The translations under genes and the position numbers were made by a program. Source: an uncultured Bacteroidales bacterium (lineage in GTDB: Bacteria > Bacteroidota > Bacteroidia > Bacteroidales > Muribaculaceae). Taken from it: a stretch of DNA of 64,000 bases. Of this stretch, positions 9,329 to 17,812 are shown piece by piece. Where the stretch lies: the NCBI GenBank assembly GCA_946412245.1, contig CAMKGM010000001.1, forward strand, positions 1 to 64,000, read 5' to 3'. The notes beneath the pieces were generated by a model. The model did not search any database, was not told the origin of the DNA, and saw only the letters and a program-made list of their open reading frames with translations. Every line of letters begins with the position of its first letter. The first letter of the stretch is position 1.

Positions 9329-9336
9329 CAAAAGTA
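9329..9336 (-). promoter_or_regulatory. -7 element (minus strand TACTTTTG)
   Basis: caaaagta on + strand, 45 nt from CDS start at 9284. Confidence 0.4.
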
Positions 9337-9387
9337 AAAAAAATACGTTCATAGTGGTAAAGCAACATTCAGGAATAAAAAAATGCG

Positions 9388-9395
9388 TAACTTTG
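9388..9395 (+). promoter_or_regulatory. -7 element TAACTTTG
   Basis: Upstream of ATG at 9421. Confidence 0.5.
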
Positions 9396-9420
9396 GGGTT
9401 GCGTTTCAAACGTTTGAGAA

Positions 9421-10416
9421 ATGAAAAGAGTAACACTCATCATCGCAATCGTGCTTGTGGCCACGGCATCGCTTCAAGCCAAACCGCACCGGCAGCAAGT
9501 GAACCGACAGTGGCAGGCTACGCTGCTTGCCGCCATCGACTCGTTTCCGCAATTTGGCGGTTACTACACCGGCGGGAAACCCACAGCCGACTACCCCACT
9601 ACCGCATGGCAAGGTCTTCACAACGCATTTGTGATGAGCGCGACCGATTCGCGTCCATACTTCGACTGCCACAAAGCGCAGCCCTCGTTCTGCTCCATCG
9701 CCACCTATGCCGTGCTGGTCAAAGCGCTCACCATGTGGGATTGCAAGGGCAAGATTTCACGTCAGGCCTGGCGCAACATGAAACCCTGCGTGGGCATAGC
9801 CGATGAACTGAACACACAAGGTGTGGGACAAGACGACGGCGTTGGGTTCTGGGGGCGAGCCAATGCCAACGGGCCATCGATGGGTGTGCTCATCCATGAG
9901 TTGAAAGCAGGATTCAGCATGAGCGCCTACCGTGGCGCCAAGAGCGAGAAAAATCGAGAATTCGCCGGCGAACGATATATGACCGACGACGAATGGCGCA
10001 ACGACCCTATTTGGAGCAAGATGCTACCCGGTGACATCCTCAAGATTTTCTGGGATAAGAACAACCGCGAGAAACCCAGCGACAGCGGCGCCATCGTGGG
10101 TTATAACGGTGTGAAAGGTGAAGATCAAGAGGCCGGACATAGCGTAATTTTCACCGGTTTCTCGCCCGACGGCAAGGTGAGGTACTGGAGTAGCAATGGC
10201 CCGGGAAAGGACCCCAAGACGCTGGGCTACAAGCACGCCGAGTGCGACAAGACCGACATTCAGCGGCTGGTGGTGACTCGAATACTGCATCCTGAGCGTT
10301 TTGATAACGTGCGCTTCATGCCCATCACCGATATCAACCAATACCTATGGGACCTGAACGGCGTGCGCCATAGCACCACCGCCGAGGTCAAGGCTCAAAT
10401 CGGCGAAAAACCATAA
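9421..10416 (+). CDS. Secreted protein of unknown function, possible papain/NlpC-like cysteine hydrolase fold
   Basis: Signal peptide; ordered Cys (QPSFCSIATYAVL), His (EAGHSVIFTGF) and Asn (YWSSNGPG) motifs. Confidence 0.75.
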   Translation: MKRVTLIIAIVLVATASLQAKPHRQQVNRQWQATLLAAIDSFPQFGGYYTGGKPTADYPTTAWQGLHNAFVMSATDSRPYFDCHKAQPSFCSIATYAVLVKALTMWDCKGKISRQAWRNMKPCVGIADELNTQGVGQDDGVGFWGRANANGPSMGVLIHELKAGFSMSAYRGAKSEKNREFAGERYMTDDEWRNDPIWSKMLPGDILKIFWDKNNREKPSDSGAIVGYNGVKGEDQEAGHSVIFTGFSPDGKVRYWSSNGPGKDPKTLGYKHAECDKTDIQRLVVTRILHPERFDNVRFMPITDINQYLWDLNGVRHSTTAEVKAQIGEKP

Positions 10417-10447
10417 CCAACAGAATGACAACAAAAATCAACACTAT

Positions 10448-11188
10448 ATGCTAAAAGAATTCACACAACAGTATCACTTGACCGCAGGCGAATGCAATCC
10501 TCAATTGGAGATGCCATTGCCGCTACTCATGTCGCGCATCATTGAGATTGCCACACTACATGCCAACAGCTGGGGCGTAGGGTATGCCCACCTTATCCAA
10601 GAGAATCAGGCATGGGTGCTGTCACGCGTCACCATTGAGATGAAACGCTATCCCCGCGTCAACGAAGCTTATAGCCTGACCACCTGGATTGAAGACTATA
10701 ACCGCCACTTCTCGCTGCGCAACATGGAGATTCAAGGCGCTGACGGAGAAACACTGGGCTACGCACGCACAGTGTGGGTGGTCATCAATCTTGCCACGCG
10801 CGAAAGTGTGGATATCTCAAGCCTTTCCTACATTCGCGAAAACATCTCGGAACGTCAATGCCCCATTGCAGCACAAAGTCGCTTGAGGCTGCAGCAGGAA
10901 ACCAGGTCGGTGGAACACACCTTCGGTTATGTGGAATGCGACCTGAATCGCCATGTGAACACCATTCGCTACCTGGAGTTGATGCTTAACCAGTTTGATT
11001 TGGAAACCTATGATACGTGCCAAGTGCAACGAATGGAGATTGCTTTCATGAAAGAAACACGCTATGGTGAGACAGTCATGGTGAAAGTAGACGGCAGCAA
11101 CCCTCAAAATTGCGTACTGAGTATTGACGACAGCACAGGAGTGAGCCACTGTCGTGGCAGGTTAGTGTTTGAGCCGCGAAAAGCCTGA
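10448..11188 (+). CDS. Acyl-ACP thioesterase
   Basis: Hotdog-type arrangement: WVLSRVTIEMKRYPRVNE, TWIEDYNRHFSLRNMEI, CDLNRHVNTIRYLELML. Confidence 0.9.
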   Translation: MLKEFTQQYHLTAGECNPQLEMPLPLLMSRIIEIATLHANSWGVGYAHLIQENQAWVLSRVTIEMKRYPRVNEAYSLTTWIEDYNRHFSLRNMEIQGADGETLGYARTVWVVINLATRESVDISSLSYIRENISERQCPIAAQSRLRLQQETRSVEHTFGYVECDLNRHVNTIRYLELMLNQFDLETYDTCQVQRMEIAFMKETRYGETVMVKVDGSNPQNCVLSIDDSTGVSHCRGRLVFEPRKA

Positions 11189-11198
11189 AGGGGCTACA

Positions 11199-11792
11199 CT
11201 ATAGTAAAGCTGTTCCCGGGATGTTGAGCAGGCGCGACTTGATGGCGGACATCTTGTCGGCATCGGTTTGTATGGTCATCACACAGTCGTTGTCAAAGTG
11301 CTGCTCAATGACCCGCACATCATCGGTTTTAATGATTTTCATCACATCATTCATAGCCAGATAAGGAAAGTTGAAGGAGATTGTGGCCTGTTCGTGACAC
11401 TCAATGATTTCGCCGGCTATGATGGCTTGCCGCGCTGCCTCGCGATAGGCAGCAATGAGTCCCGATGTTCCCAACTTGATACCGCCAAAGTAACGCACCA
11501 CCACAATCACGAGGTTCGTAAGTTCAAAGGAATTGATTTGTCCCAAAATGGGTTTTCCGGCAGTGCCACTAGGCTCGCCATTGTCGCTAGACAGATACTC
11601 ATTGCGCTCGGTCCCAATCATATAGGCCCAGCAACAGTGACGCGCATCGTGATACTCGTTGGCATAGCGCTTGACCACTGCCTTAGCCTCTTCGGCCGTT
11701 GCCACAGGCACGGCAAAGGAGATAAATTTGCTCATCTTCTCCTTGTAGAGACCTTGCGATGTTCCTTTCACGGTTTTATAAAAGTCACTCAT
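11199..11792 (-). CDS. YigZ/IMPACT family protein
   Basis: FISFAVPVATAEEAKAVVKRYANEYHDARHCCWAYMIG...SSDNGEPSGTAGKPILGQI; start set at MSDFYKT. Confidence 0.93.
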   Translation of the reverse strand: MSDFYKTVKGTSQGLYKEKMSKFISFAVPVATAEEAKAVVKRYANEYHDARHCCWAYMIGTERNEYLSSDNGEPSGTAGKPILGQINSFELTNLVIVVVRYFGGIKLGTSGLIAAYREAARQAIIAGEIIECHEQATISFNFPYLAMNDVMKIIKTDDVRVIEQHFDNDCVMTIQTDADKMSAIKSRLLNIPGTALL

Positions 11793-11813
11793 TGGGATGC
11801 ACTGATTTTTCTG

Positions 11814-11821
11814 CAAAGTTA
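11814..11821 (-). promoter_or_regulatory. -7 element (minus strand TAACTTTG)
   Basis: caaagtta on + strand, upstream of YigZ-family CDS. Confidence 0.45.
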
Positions 11822-11871
11822 ATGAACTCAACAATGATATGCAAATGCGAGGCTAAATCAAAATGTTTTCG

Positions 11872-11879
11872 TATCTTTG
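11872..11879 (+). promoter_or_regulatory. -7 element TATCTTTG
   Basis: Upstream of CDS at 11904. Confidence 0.45.
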
Positions 11880-11903
11880 TGGAAAATCACAAAAACAAGA
11901 AAT

Positions 11904-12848
11904 ATGAGCAACAGAATATCAGAATTATTCGGAATCAAGTATCCCGTGATAGCGGGCGGAATGGTGTGGTGCAGCGGTTGGCGTCTGGCTGCTGCCGTGA
12001 GCAAGGCAGGCGGTTTGGGCCTTATTGGCGCCGGATCCATGCACCCTGACACACTGCGGGAGCACATTGTCAAGTGCAAGGAAGCCTGCGGCGACCTTCC
12101 CTTCGGAGTAAATGTTCCCCTGATGTATCCTGAAATAGAGACAGTAATGCAAATCATTGCCGACGAGGGCGTAAAAATCGTCTTCACCAGTGCCGGTAGT
12201 CCCAAGAAGTGGACCGGCTGGCTGCACGAGCACGGCATCAAGGTGGCTCATGTGGTGTCGTCGTCGGTCTTTGCCGCCAAGTGCGAAGACGCCGGGGTGG
12301 ACGCGGTGGTTGCCGAGGGCTTTGAGGCCGGAGGGCATAATGGCCGCGAAGAGACCACTACGCTGTGCCTCATTCCCGCAGTGCGCAAAGCCACTACTTT
12401 GCCCCTAATTGCGGCAGGAGGCATCGCCACCGGCGCCGCTATTGTGGCAGTTCAGGCACTGGGGGCTGAAGGGGTGCAAATAGGCACTCGCTTTGCGCTC
12501 ACACAAGAGAGCTCGGCAAGCGAAGCGTTCAAGAAATTATGCTTGAATCTGAATGAAGGCGACACTAAACTTTTACTCAAAAAAATATCACCTACAAGAC
12601 TGATTAACAACGCTCTCATGCAACAAATTCAAGAAGCCGAGCATCGAGGAGCCAGTGCCGACGAACTGCGTGAGATTGTGGGCAAAGGCAAAGCAAAACT
12701 GGGCATCTTTGAGGGCGACATTGAACACGGCGAACTTGAGATAGGCCAAGTAGCGAGCCTGTTCAAAGGCCGCGAAATCGAAACCGTGAGCCAAGTGATG
12801 CAAGAAATCGTTGACGAGTACTATGCCACACGCAATCGCCTGGTTTGA
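11904..12848 (+). CDS. NAD(P)H-dependent flavin oxidoreductase (nitronate monooxygenase / FabK-like)
   Basis: KYPVIAGGMVWCSGWRLAAAVSKAGGLGLIGAGSM; VVAEGFEAGGHNGREE; PLIAAGGIATG. Confidence 0.9.
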   Translation: MSNRISELFGIKYPVIAGGMVWCSGWRLAAAVSKAGGLGLIGAGSMHPDTLREHIVKCKEACGDLPFGVNVPLMYPEIETVMQIIADEGVKIVFTSAGSPKKWTGWLHEHGIKVAHVVSSSVFAAKCEDAGVDAVVAEGFEAGGHNGREETTTLCLIPAVRKATTLPLIAAGGIATGAAIVAVQALGAEGVQIGTRFALTQESSASEAFKKLCLNLNEGDTKLLLKKISPTRLINNALMQQIQEAEHRGASADELREIVGKGKAKLGIFEGDIEHGELEIGQVASLFKGREIETVSQVMQEIVDEYYATRNRLV

Positions 12849-12850
12849 TT

Positions 12851-12870
12851 AACCCAATTCGGTCATTAGG
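12851..12870. repeat. Intergenic element family copy 2 (half-site)
   Basis: aacccaattcggtcattagg. Confidence 0.7.
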
Positions 12871-12871
12871 A

Positions 12872-13510
12872 TTAAGCAAGAAAAGGATTGTAGAGGCGCT
12901 CATTCTCAATGGTCGTGGTATGACCATGACCGGGGGCTACAACCGTTTCGCCCGGCAAGGTGAGCAACCGCTCTTTAATGCCGGTGATGAGCTGGTCGAA
13001 GTTCCCTCCCGGCAAATCGGTGCGACCCACACTTCCCTCAAATAGCGTATCGCCTGAAACCAAAATTCCGCTCTCGGGCAAATAGAACGACAAACATCCG
13101 GGCGTGTGTCCGGGGGTTGCGATAACTTGTATTTTTTCTCCGGCAAGCGTAATCTCATCGCCATCTGTAAGCGGTTCGGTTTTCAAATTAGGCAACGCTA
13201 TCTTGAGATTAAACATTTGTGCCTGAAATTGCAGGTTACTTGCAAGGAAGGCATCATCAGGGCTGGCATAGATTTTCACATGATGACGGTCGGCCATCCA
13301 TTGAGCCGAGGTAACATGGTCAATGTGGATGTGCGAGAGCAGCACAAACTGCAGTGTGAGATGATGCGAAGCGAGAAAGTTCTCAATCATGTCGCGCTCG
13401 TCGTCGCGCATCATACCGGGATCTACAATACATGCTTGGCGTGAGGTTTCATCCCACAGGATATAAGTAACTTCTCCAAAAGGATTGACTTCAAATCTTG
13501 ATATGTTCAT
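12872..13510 (-). CDS. MBL-fold metallo-hydrolase (glyoxalase II-like)
   Basis: LLSHIHIDHVTSAQ, TPGHTPGCLSFYLP, VSGDTLFEGSVGRTD, VAPGHGHTTTI. Confidence 0.93.
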   Translation of the reverse strand: MNISRFEVNPFGEVTYILWDETSRQACIVDPGMMRDDERDMIENFLASHHLTLQFVLLSHIHIDHVTSAQWMADRHHVKIYASPDDAFLASNLQFQAQMFNLKIALPNLKTEPLTDGDEITLAGEKIQVIATPGHTPGCLSFYLPESGILVSGDTLFEGSVGRTDLPGGNFDQLITGIKERLLTLPGETVVAPGHGHTTTIENERLYNPFLA

Positions 13511-13553
13511 AACTATTGAAACTATATAAACTATAGTGAAATAAATATTGTAA

Positions 13554-13618
13554 ACCCAAATCGGTCATAAATAGACCTTTAAAAAACTCATTTAGTCGCC
13601 TTTTGACCGATTTGGGGT
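13554..13618. repeat. Intergenic element family copy 3, full inverted repeat
   Basis: acccaaatcggtca (13554-13567) and tgaccgatttggggt (13604-13618). Confidence 0.8.
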
Positions 13619-13633
13619 AAATGTGTGCACACA

Positions 13634-14497
13634 TCAGAAAATCTTGTAGGCCAGTCGCACTTGAATCATGGGGTAAGCACTGAACCATGAAATGAAGTGT
13701 GTGATGCCTGATTCCTTTGAAGTCGACTTAATTTTCTTGCCATTGTTAAACTGAAACTCGGGCGAGCCCCAGAACAAAAGACCCGCATCGACAGCGACGC
13801 TCAGGCGGTGGTGACGGGCCATGCTTTGTCCAAAGCCGATACCCAGATATGGTTTTACTGCCCATGTTTTCATCTTCACGTCGATGTTGTAGTTCTCGTC
13901 GGCCGTGAACACATAGTCACCAAACTTGAGTCCCACGGGCGGATAGTTGGTGTGGTACATGGTGTTGTAGTCCTGCACCTTTTGGTTGGCATCATAGAGC
14001 GACTCAAGTGAGCCCTCGTTGGTGTTGCGGAAGTGCAAGAATGTGCGAGAACCCGCATAGATGCCGGCAGCAAAGTAGAATGGGGTCGGGAAGGGATGCA
14101 CCTCGGCCATGACAAAGGCGTTCCAGAAGCGCGGCTTCAGGGCGAGTTCCACCTTGTCAATCATTTGAGATTGTTTGATAGCATCGTCCTCGACCAATTG
14201 CACCTGCGTGATTTCGCTTGCGGTATTGATGGCTTTGAACTTGATGTCGCCCAGCATATTACCCACAAAACCGGCACGCACGGTAACCATGCGATGCAAG
14301 GGCATCGCCGCATCAATGCCCACGCCGCCCAAGCCGGTCTGGAGGCCAACGGAGAGATGGTTCAACATGCCGTTCTCGCTGTGAAGTTCATAGGTTTTCT
14401 TCTCTTGTGCAGCCAGTGACGGCATCAACAACGCTATTGCGGCTGCTATCGTTGCCACACGGCAAAACGGTGATATGGAATGTCTAAACTTTTTCAT
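13634..14497 (-). CDS. Outer-membrane beta-barrel-like protein
   Basis: Signal peptide; alternating beta strands; C-terminal aromatic MIQVRLAYKIF. Confidence 0.65.
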   Translation of the reverse strand: MKKFRHSISPFCRVATIAAAIALLMPSLAAQEKKTYELHSENGMLNHLSVGLQTGLGGVGIDAAMPLHRMVTVRAGFVGNMLGDIKFKAINTASEITQVQLVEDDAIKQSQMIDKVELALKPRFWNAFVMAEVHPFPTPFYFAAGIYAGSRTFLHFRNTNEGSLESLYDANQKVQDYNTMYHTNYPPVGLKFGDYVFTADENYNIDVKMKTWAVKPYLGIGFGQSMARHHRLSVAVDAGLLFWGSPEFQFNNGKKIKSTSKESGITHFISWFSAYPMIQVRLAYKIF

Positions 14498-14518
14498 AAC
14501 GATTGCAAAGCATATTGA

Positions 14519-15766
14519 TTATTTAAAGAATTTCTTATTTGACATGACAAGCAGGTTGGTCAGCGACTGACTCAGCGGGTAGAAGCCATAGAGGTAGTCG
14601 CTGGTGTAGGGAGTGCCACCATTGATGATGCAGTGCACATAGTCGTGGCACGCCATGTCCATGGGCATGATGCCCACTGTGCCCTCGTTGGCAAGCAGGT
14701 TTTCAATCACCTTGGGATGCAGGTTTGAGGCGTTAGTGATGTATCCTCGTGCCGAAACCTCGGTATAGGCCGAGCAATGGTTCACAATCCAAATGTCCTC
14801 GTCGCTTGCGGTTGCCTCACGGGCACTCTTCATCATGTCGAGCACGGTGCTAATCTTGTTGGCCATGCGCTTTTCGTTCGTAGTCTTGTAGTAGTCTTGC
14901 TTGTAGAGCGTTGCCTTGATGCTCGGGTCTTCCATGTTGTAGATGGCGCAGCTGCGCTGGCGGTCGGGGTGGAGTTCCTCGTCGACGTCGGGGTCCTCAT
15001 CGGGCCAGTCACAGTAGGCTACCGGGTAGTGGAACGAGGTGTTGACCGGACGCAGGTCATAGCGGCTAAGCCACAAAATCTTGCCGCGCATCTCGCCCAC
15101 AGTGATGCCGGGATGCCAGCTCTTGACGAACAGTCCGTCATACTTGGCCTTCGAGAGTACCTTGTTAAGCAGGATGACCCAGTTTTGCTGGCTCTCCATA
15201 CCGTTGTCGGCTTGAATCTTGACGATGAAGAACTCCGTGGGGTGAGACTTGAGGAACTCTTGCATCCAGTCGATAGATTCCTCGAGCGACACATTCACCT
15301 CGGTAAAGCCGTGCGCCAGGCGCATGATTTGACGGTCTTCGGGGTTCTTGGCAAGCGTGTCGATGGCCACAACAGGGCGGAAGTCAAAGAAACGTATGCC
15401 GTTAGACATCTGCTCTGAAAAAGTCGAAACTTGGCTAATGGCCATAATGTTTGACACATACTTGACAATTGGAGTGTAGAATCCCATGCCGGTCATGCTG
15501 TCGTGGGTGCCGGGTATACTCAACTTGCACACTTTCACTTCGTCACGCACCATCGACAGCCAGTCGGTGAGCGGAGTGGACAGTGTATAAGGGTGCTGAA
15601 TCTTATCCTCATACCCATCAGAAAAGAGATAGGGATTGTCCAATGAATTGTCATCGTAGTAAGGCAGTCCATTTTCTTCGTCACAACCGGTTAGCAGCAC
15701 ACTGCCGAGTGTCGCGAGAAACAGGAAAATGAAGTTCCATTTCGTTTGTATAAAAAATATTTTCAT
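14519..15766 (-). CDS. Phosphatidylinositol-specific phospholipase C (X-domain) lipoprotein
   Basis: Lipobox LLTGC; LSIPGTHDSMTG; QMSNGIRFFDFRP; LAHGFTEVNVSLEESIDWMQEFLKSHPTEFFIVKIQ. Confidence 0.88.
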   Translation of the reverse strand: MKIFFIQTKWNFIFLFLATLGSVLLTGCDEENGLPYYDDNSLDNPYLFSDGYEDKIQHPYTLSTPLTDWLSMVRDEVKVCKLSIPGTHDSMTGMGFYTPIVKYVSNIMAISQVSTFSEQMSNGIRFFDFRPVVAIDTLAKNPEDRQIMRLAHGFTEVNVSLEESIDWMQEFLKSHPTEFFIVKIQADNGMESQQNWVILLNKVLSKAKYDGLFVKSWHPGITVGEMRGKILWLSRYDLRPVNTSFHYPVAYCDWPDEDPDVDEELHPDRQRSCAIYNMEDPSIKATLYKQDYYKTTNEKRMANKISTVLDMMKSAREATASDEDIWIVNHCSAYTEVSARGYITNASNLHPKVIENLLANEGTVGIMPMDMACHDYVHCIINGGTPYTSDYLYGFYPLSQSLTNLLVMSNKKFFK

Positions 15767-15839
15767 CTCTTAATAGTAATATGGTGTGTTAATTATTTTC
15801 ATTTTTTTGCCGCATTGAGTCGGCCCAAGGCAACGGCAA

Positions 15840-16463
15840 TCACAAGGGCAGATAAACAATTTTCTTAGTTTTGAAGAACTCTTCGCTGAAGTAACTGCTC
15901 AGCTCGTCAACGAGCACTTGCTTCTTGAATGGCATGAGCTCGGCCTGAAGGTCTCCACCCTTGAGGCAAAGCAAGCCATTGGGAATCGCATTCTGCTGAT
16001 TGCCGGTGTCAACGAGTTTCTTGACAAGCGGCACCATCTCGCCCAGCGGCATAACAGCACGGCTCACGACAAAATGAAATTTCCCTTTCACCTCCTTGAC
16101 ATCGCCATGCTGCACAGTGACATTGGTCAAGCCTGCCTGCTGAGCGACATCCTGAGCCACACGCAATTTTTTGCCTATGCGGTCAACAAGATGAAAGTTC
16201 ACTTGCGGATAATAAACGGCGAGCGGAATGGCGGGAAAACCGCCTCCGGTGCCCAAATCGAGCACAGTGGTACCCGGAGTGAATTTCACAAACTTAACAA
16301 GCCCTAACGAGTGCAGAATGTGGTTGATCTCAAGATTGTCAATGTCCTTGCGCGAAATAACGTTGATTTTAGCATTCCACTCAGGATAGAGTTTCATAAG
16401 CACCTGAAACTGCTCTCGCTGTTGCTCTGAAAGCTCCGGGAAATAATGTATTATGGCATTCAT
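15840..16463 (-). CDS. rsmG: 16S rRNA (guanine527-N7)-methyltransferase
   Basis: NVISRKDIDNLEINHILHSL...LDLGTGGGFPAIPLAVYYP. Confidence 0.96.
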   Translation of the reverse strand: MNAIIHYFPELSEQQREQFQVLMKLYPEWNAKINVISRKDIDNLEINHILHSLGLVKFVKFTPGTTVLDLGTGGGFPAIPLAVYYPQVNFHLVDRIGKKLRVAQDVAQQAGLTNVTVQHGDVKEVKGKFHFVVSRAVMPLGEMVPLVKKLVDTGNQQNAIPNGLLCLKGGDLQAELMPFKKQVLVDELSSYFSEEFFKTKKIVYLPL

Positions 16464-16482
16464 TACTGCTTGATATCACTAA

Positions 16483-17313
16483 TTAGAAACGATTGATAAT
16501 AGAGCCCTCGGCTGCCAGTGGCTTGAGAGCATCGTAACTGATAGTGATGCGCGGCTCGGTAAGCGCATCGGCTGCCAATTCCTGCGGCAGGAAACTCCAT
16601 GTGATGCCGTTATCGTCAAAGCAGAAGTTGGTAGTCACCGTCAAATTATCAATATTGAAGTAACCCAGTTCGTTCAATTCATCGTTGTTGTGCGTGTGGG
16701 TCTGCTCCATCAATTTGTTTTTGAGCAATTGGCACACATCGCTGATGGCATCGTCACGGAACATAGTCAAATCCACAGGCTTCATGCTCTGCAAGTCCAG
16801 GTTATAGTAGCGATGCATCTTTGAGGTCATCACATCGTTGCGCTTGTAGGTAACCTCTTTACAGAAGGTGATAACACCATGATGATTAAATGCGGTGGTA
16901 ATATTCACGCTGATTTGAATCTTCTCGACCGGAATAAGGTCTTCCTCCTGCTCGGCATAGTCCTCATCTGACCCATCGGTGGAATTGAGGCTTGAGATGG
17001 ACGCGGTATATTGCTTCACAGCGTCGGCCATGGCAAGAGAATCAGGACATTCCAGCACTGTGGTGATGAACAAGCGCTGCAATGCAGCGGTCTCCTTGTC
17101 GGTCTTAAAGGCTTTGGGATAAGTGACTGAAACATCGACCAGCACCTTGCAGTTATTGCCGTTACTCAACGGGAACGAGAGCGTATCAGACTGTTTGGTG
17201 CTCGACAACGTAACAGTGGGCTCAGCATCGCCTGAGGTCTTGCCACCATTGGAGCACCCCACTGCTATAACTACAGTTAAGATTAAGAGAATCAGCGAAA
17301 TCGGGTTTTTCAT
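16483..17313 (-). CDS. Lipoprotein, DUF3298/RsiV-like C-terminal domain
   Basis: Lipobox VIAVGC; C-terminal FCFDDNGITWSFLPQELAADALTEPRITISYDALKPL. Confidence 0.75.
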   Translation of the reverse strand: MKNPISLILLILTVVIAVGCSNGGKTSGDAEPTVTLSSTKQSDTLSFPLSNGNNCKVLVDVSVTYPKAFKTDKETAALQRLFITTVLECPDSLAMADAVKQYTASISSLNSTDGSDEDYAEQEEDLIPVEKIQISVNITTAFNHHGVITFCKEVTYKRNDVMTSKMHRYYNLDLQSMKPVDLTMFRDDAISDVCQLLKNKLMEQTHTHNNDELNELGYFNIDNLTVTTNFCFDDNGITWSFLPQELAADALTEPRITISYDALKPLAAEGSIINRF

Positions 17314-17434
17314 ACAACCATTGAATTAATTGAATTGATAAAATTACAAAAAAAAACGATACGCCACCTCATAAAAACCATTTTTAGTATAAAAAAACAG
17401 AAAGAGAGATCTTACTGACCTCCCCTTCTGCACG

Positions 17435-17508
17435 TAGCGGGATCGAGAATTGAACTCGAGACCTCCGGGTTATGAATCCGACGCTCTAACCAACTGAGCT
17501 ATCCCGCC
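17435..17508 (-). tRNA. tRNA-Met (CAU anticodon)
   Basis: GGCGGGATAGCTCAGTTGGTTAGAGCGTCGGATTCATAACCCGGAGGTCTCGAGTTCAATTCTCGATCCCGCTA: paired acceptor arm, TTCATAA anticodon loop, T arm; CCA not encoded. Confidence 0.93.
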
Positions 17509-17548
17509 ATTACCACTAAAAACAAAGCGCATTTTCAAAATGCGAGTG

Positions 17549-17556
17549 CAAAGTTA
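17549..17556 (-). promoter_or_regulatory. -7 element for tRNA (minus strand TAACTTTG)
   Basis: caaagtta on + strand, about 41 nt 5' of the tRNA. Confidence 0.5.
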
Positions 17557-17749
17557 GCGCTTTTCCTGTAACCGTGCAAGTTTTTTGCCAATATTTTTCA
17601 CTGAATTATTACAATTAGCTCTAAACCAATCGTATAAAACAGCCCATCAAAAACCGACTGAATAGCACCCTCTGGCCCGAGATTGCCCGTAAATTGTCTC
17701 GCAAGAAAGTTTTATGGGCACAAGCGCACAATATGTGGTAAAAAAATGG

Positions 17750-17757
17750 TATCTTTG
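17750..17757 (+). promoter_or_regulatory. -7 element TATCTTTG
   Basis: Upstream of CDS at 17813. Confidence 0.45.
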
Positions 17758-17812
17758 CAAGTTATTCTGTCAAAAAAGTGACAGACACTTTAACTGAAAC
17801 CATCAAGTTGCA

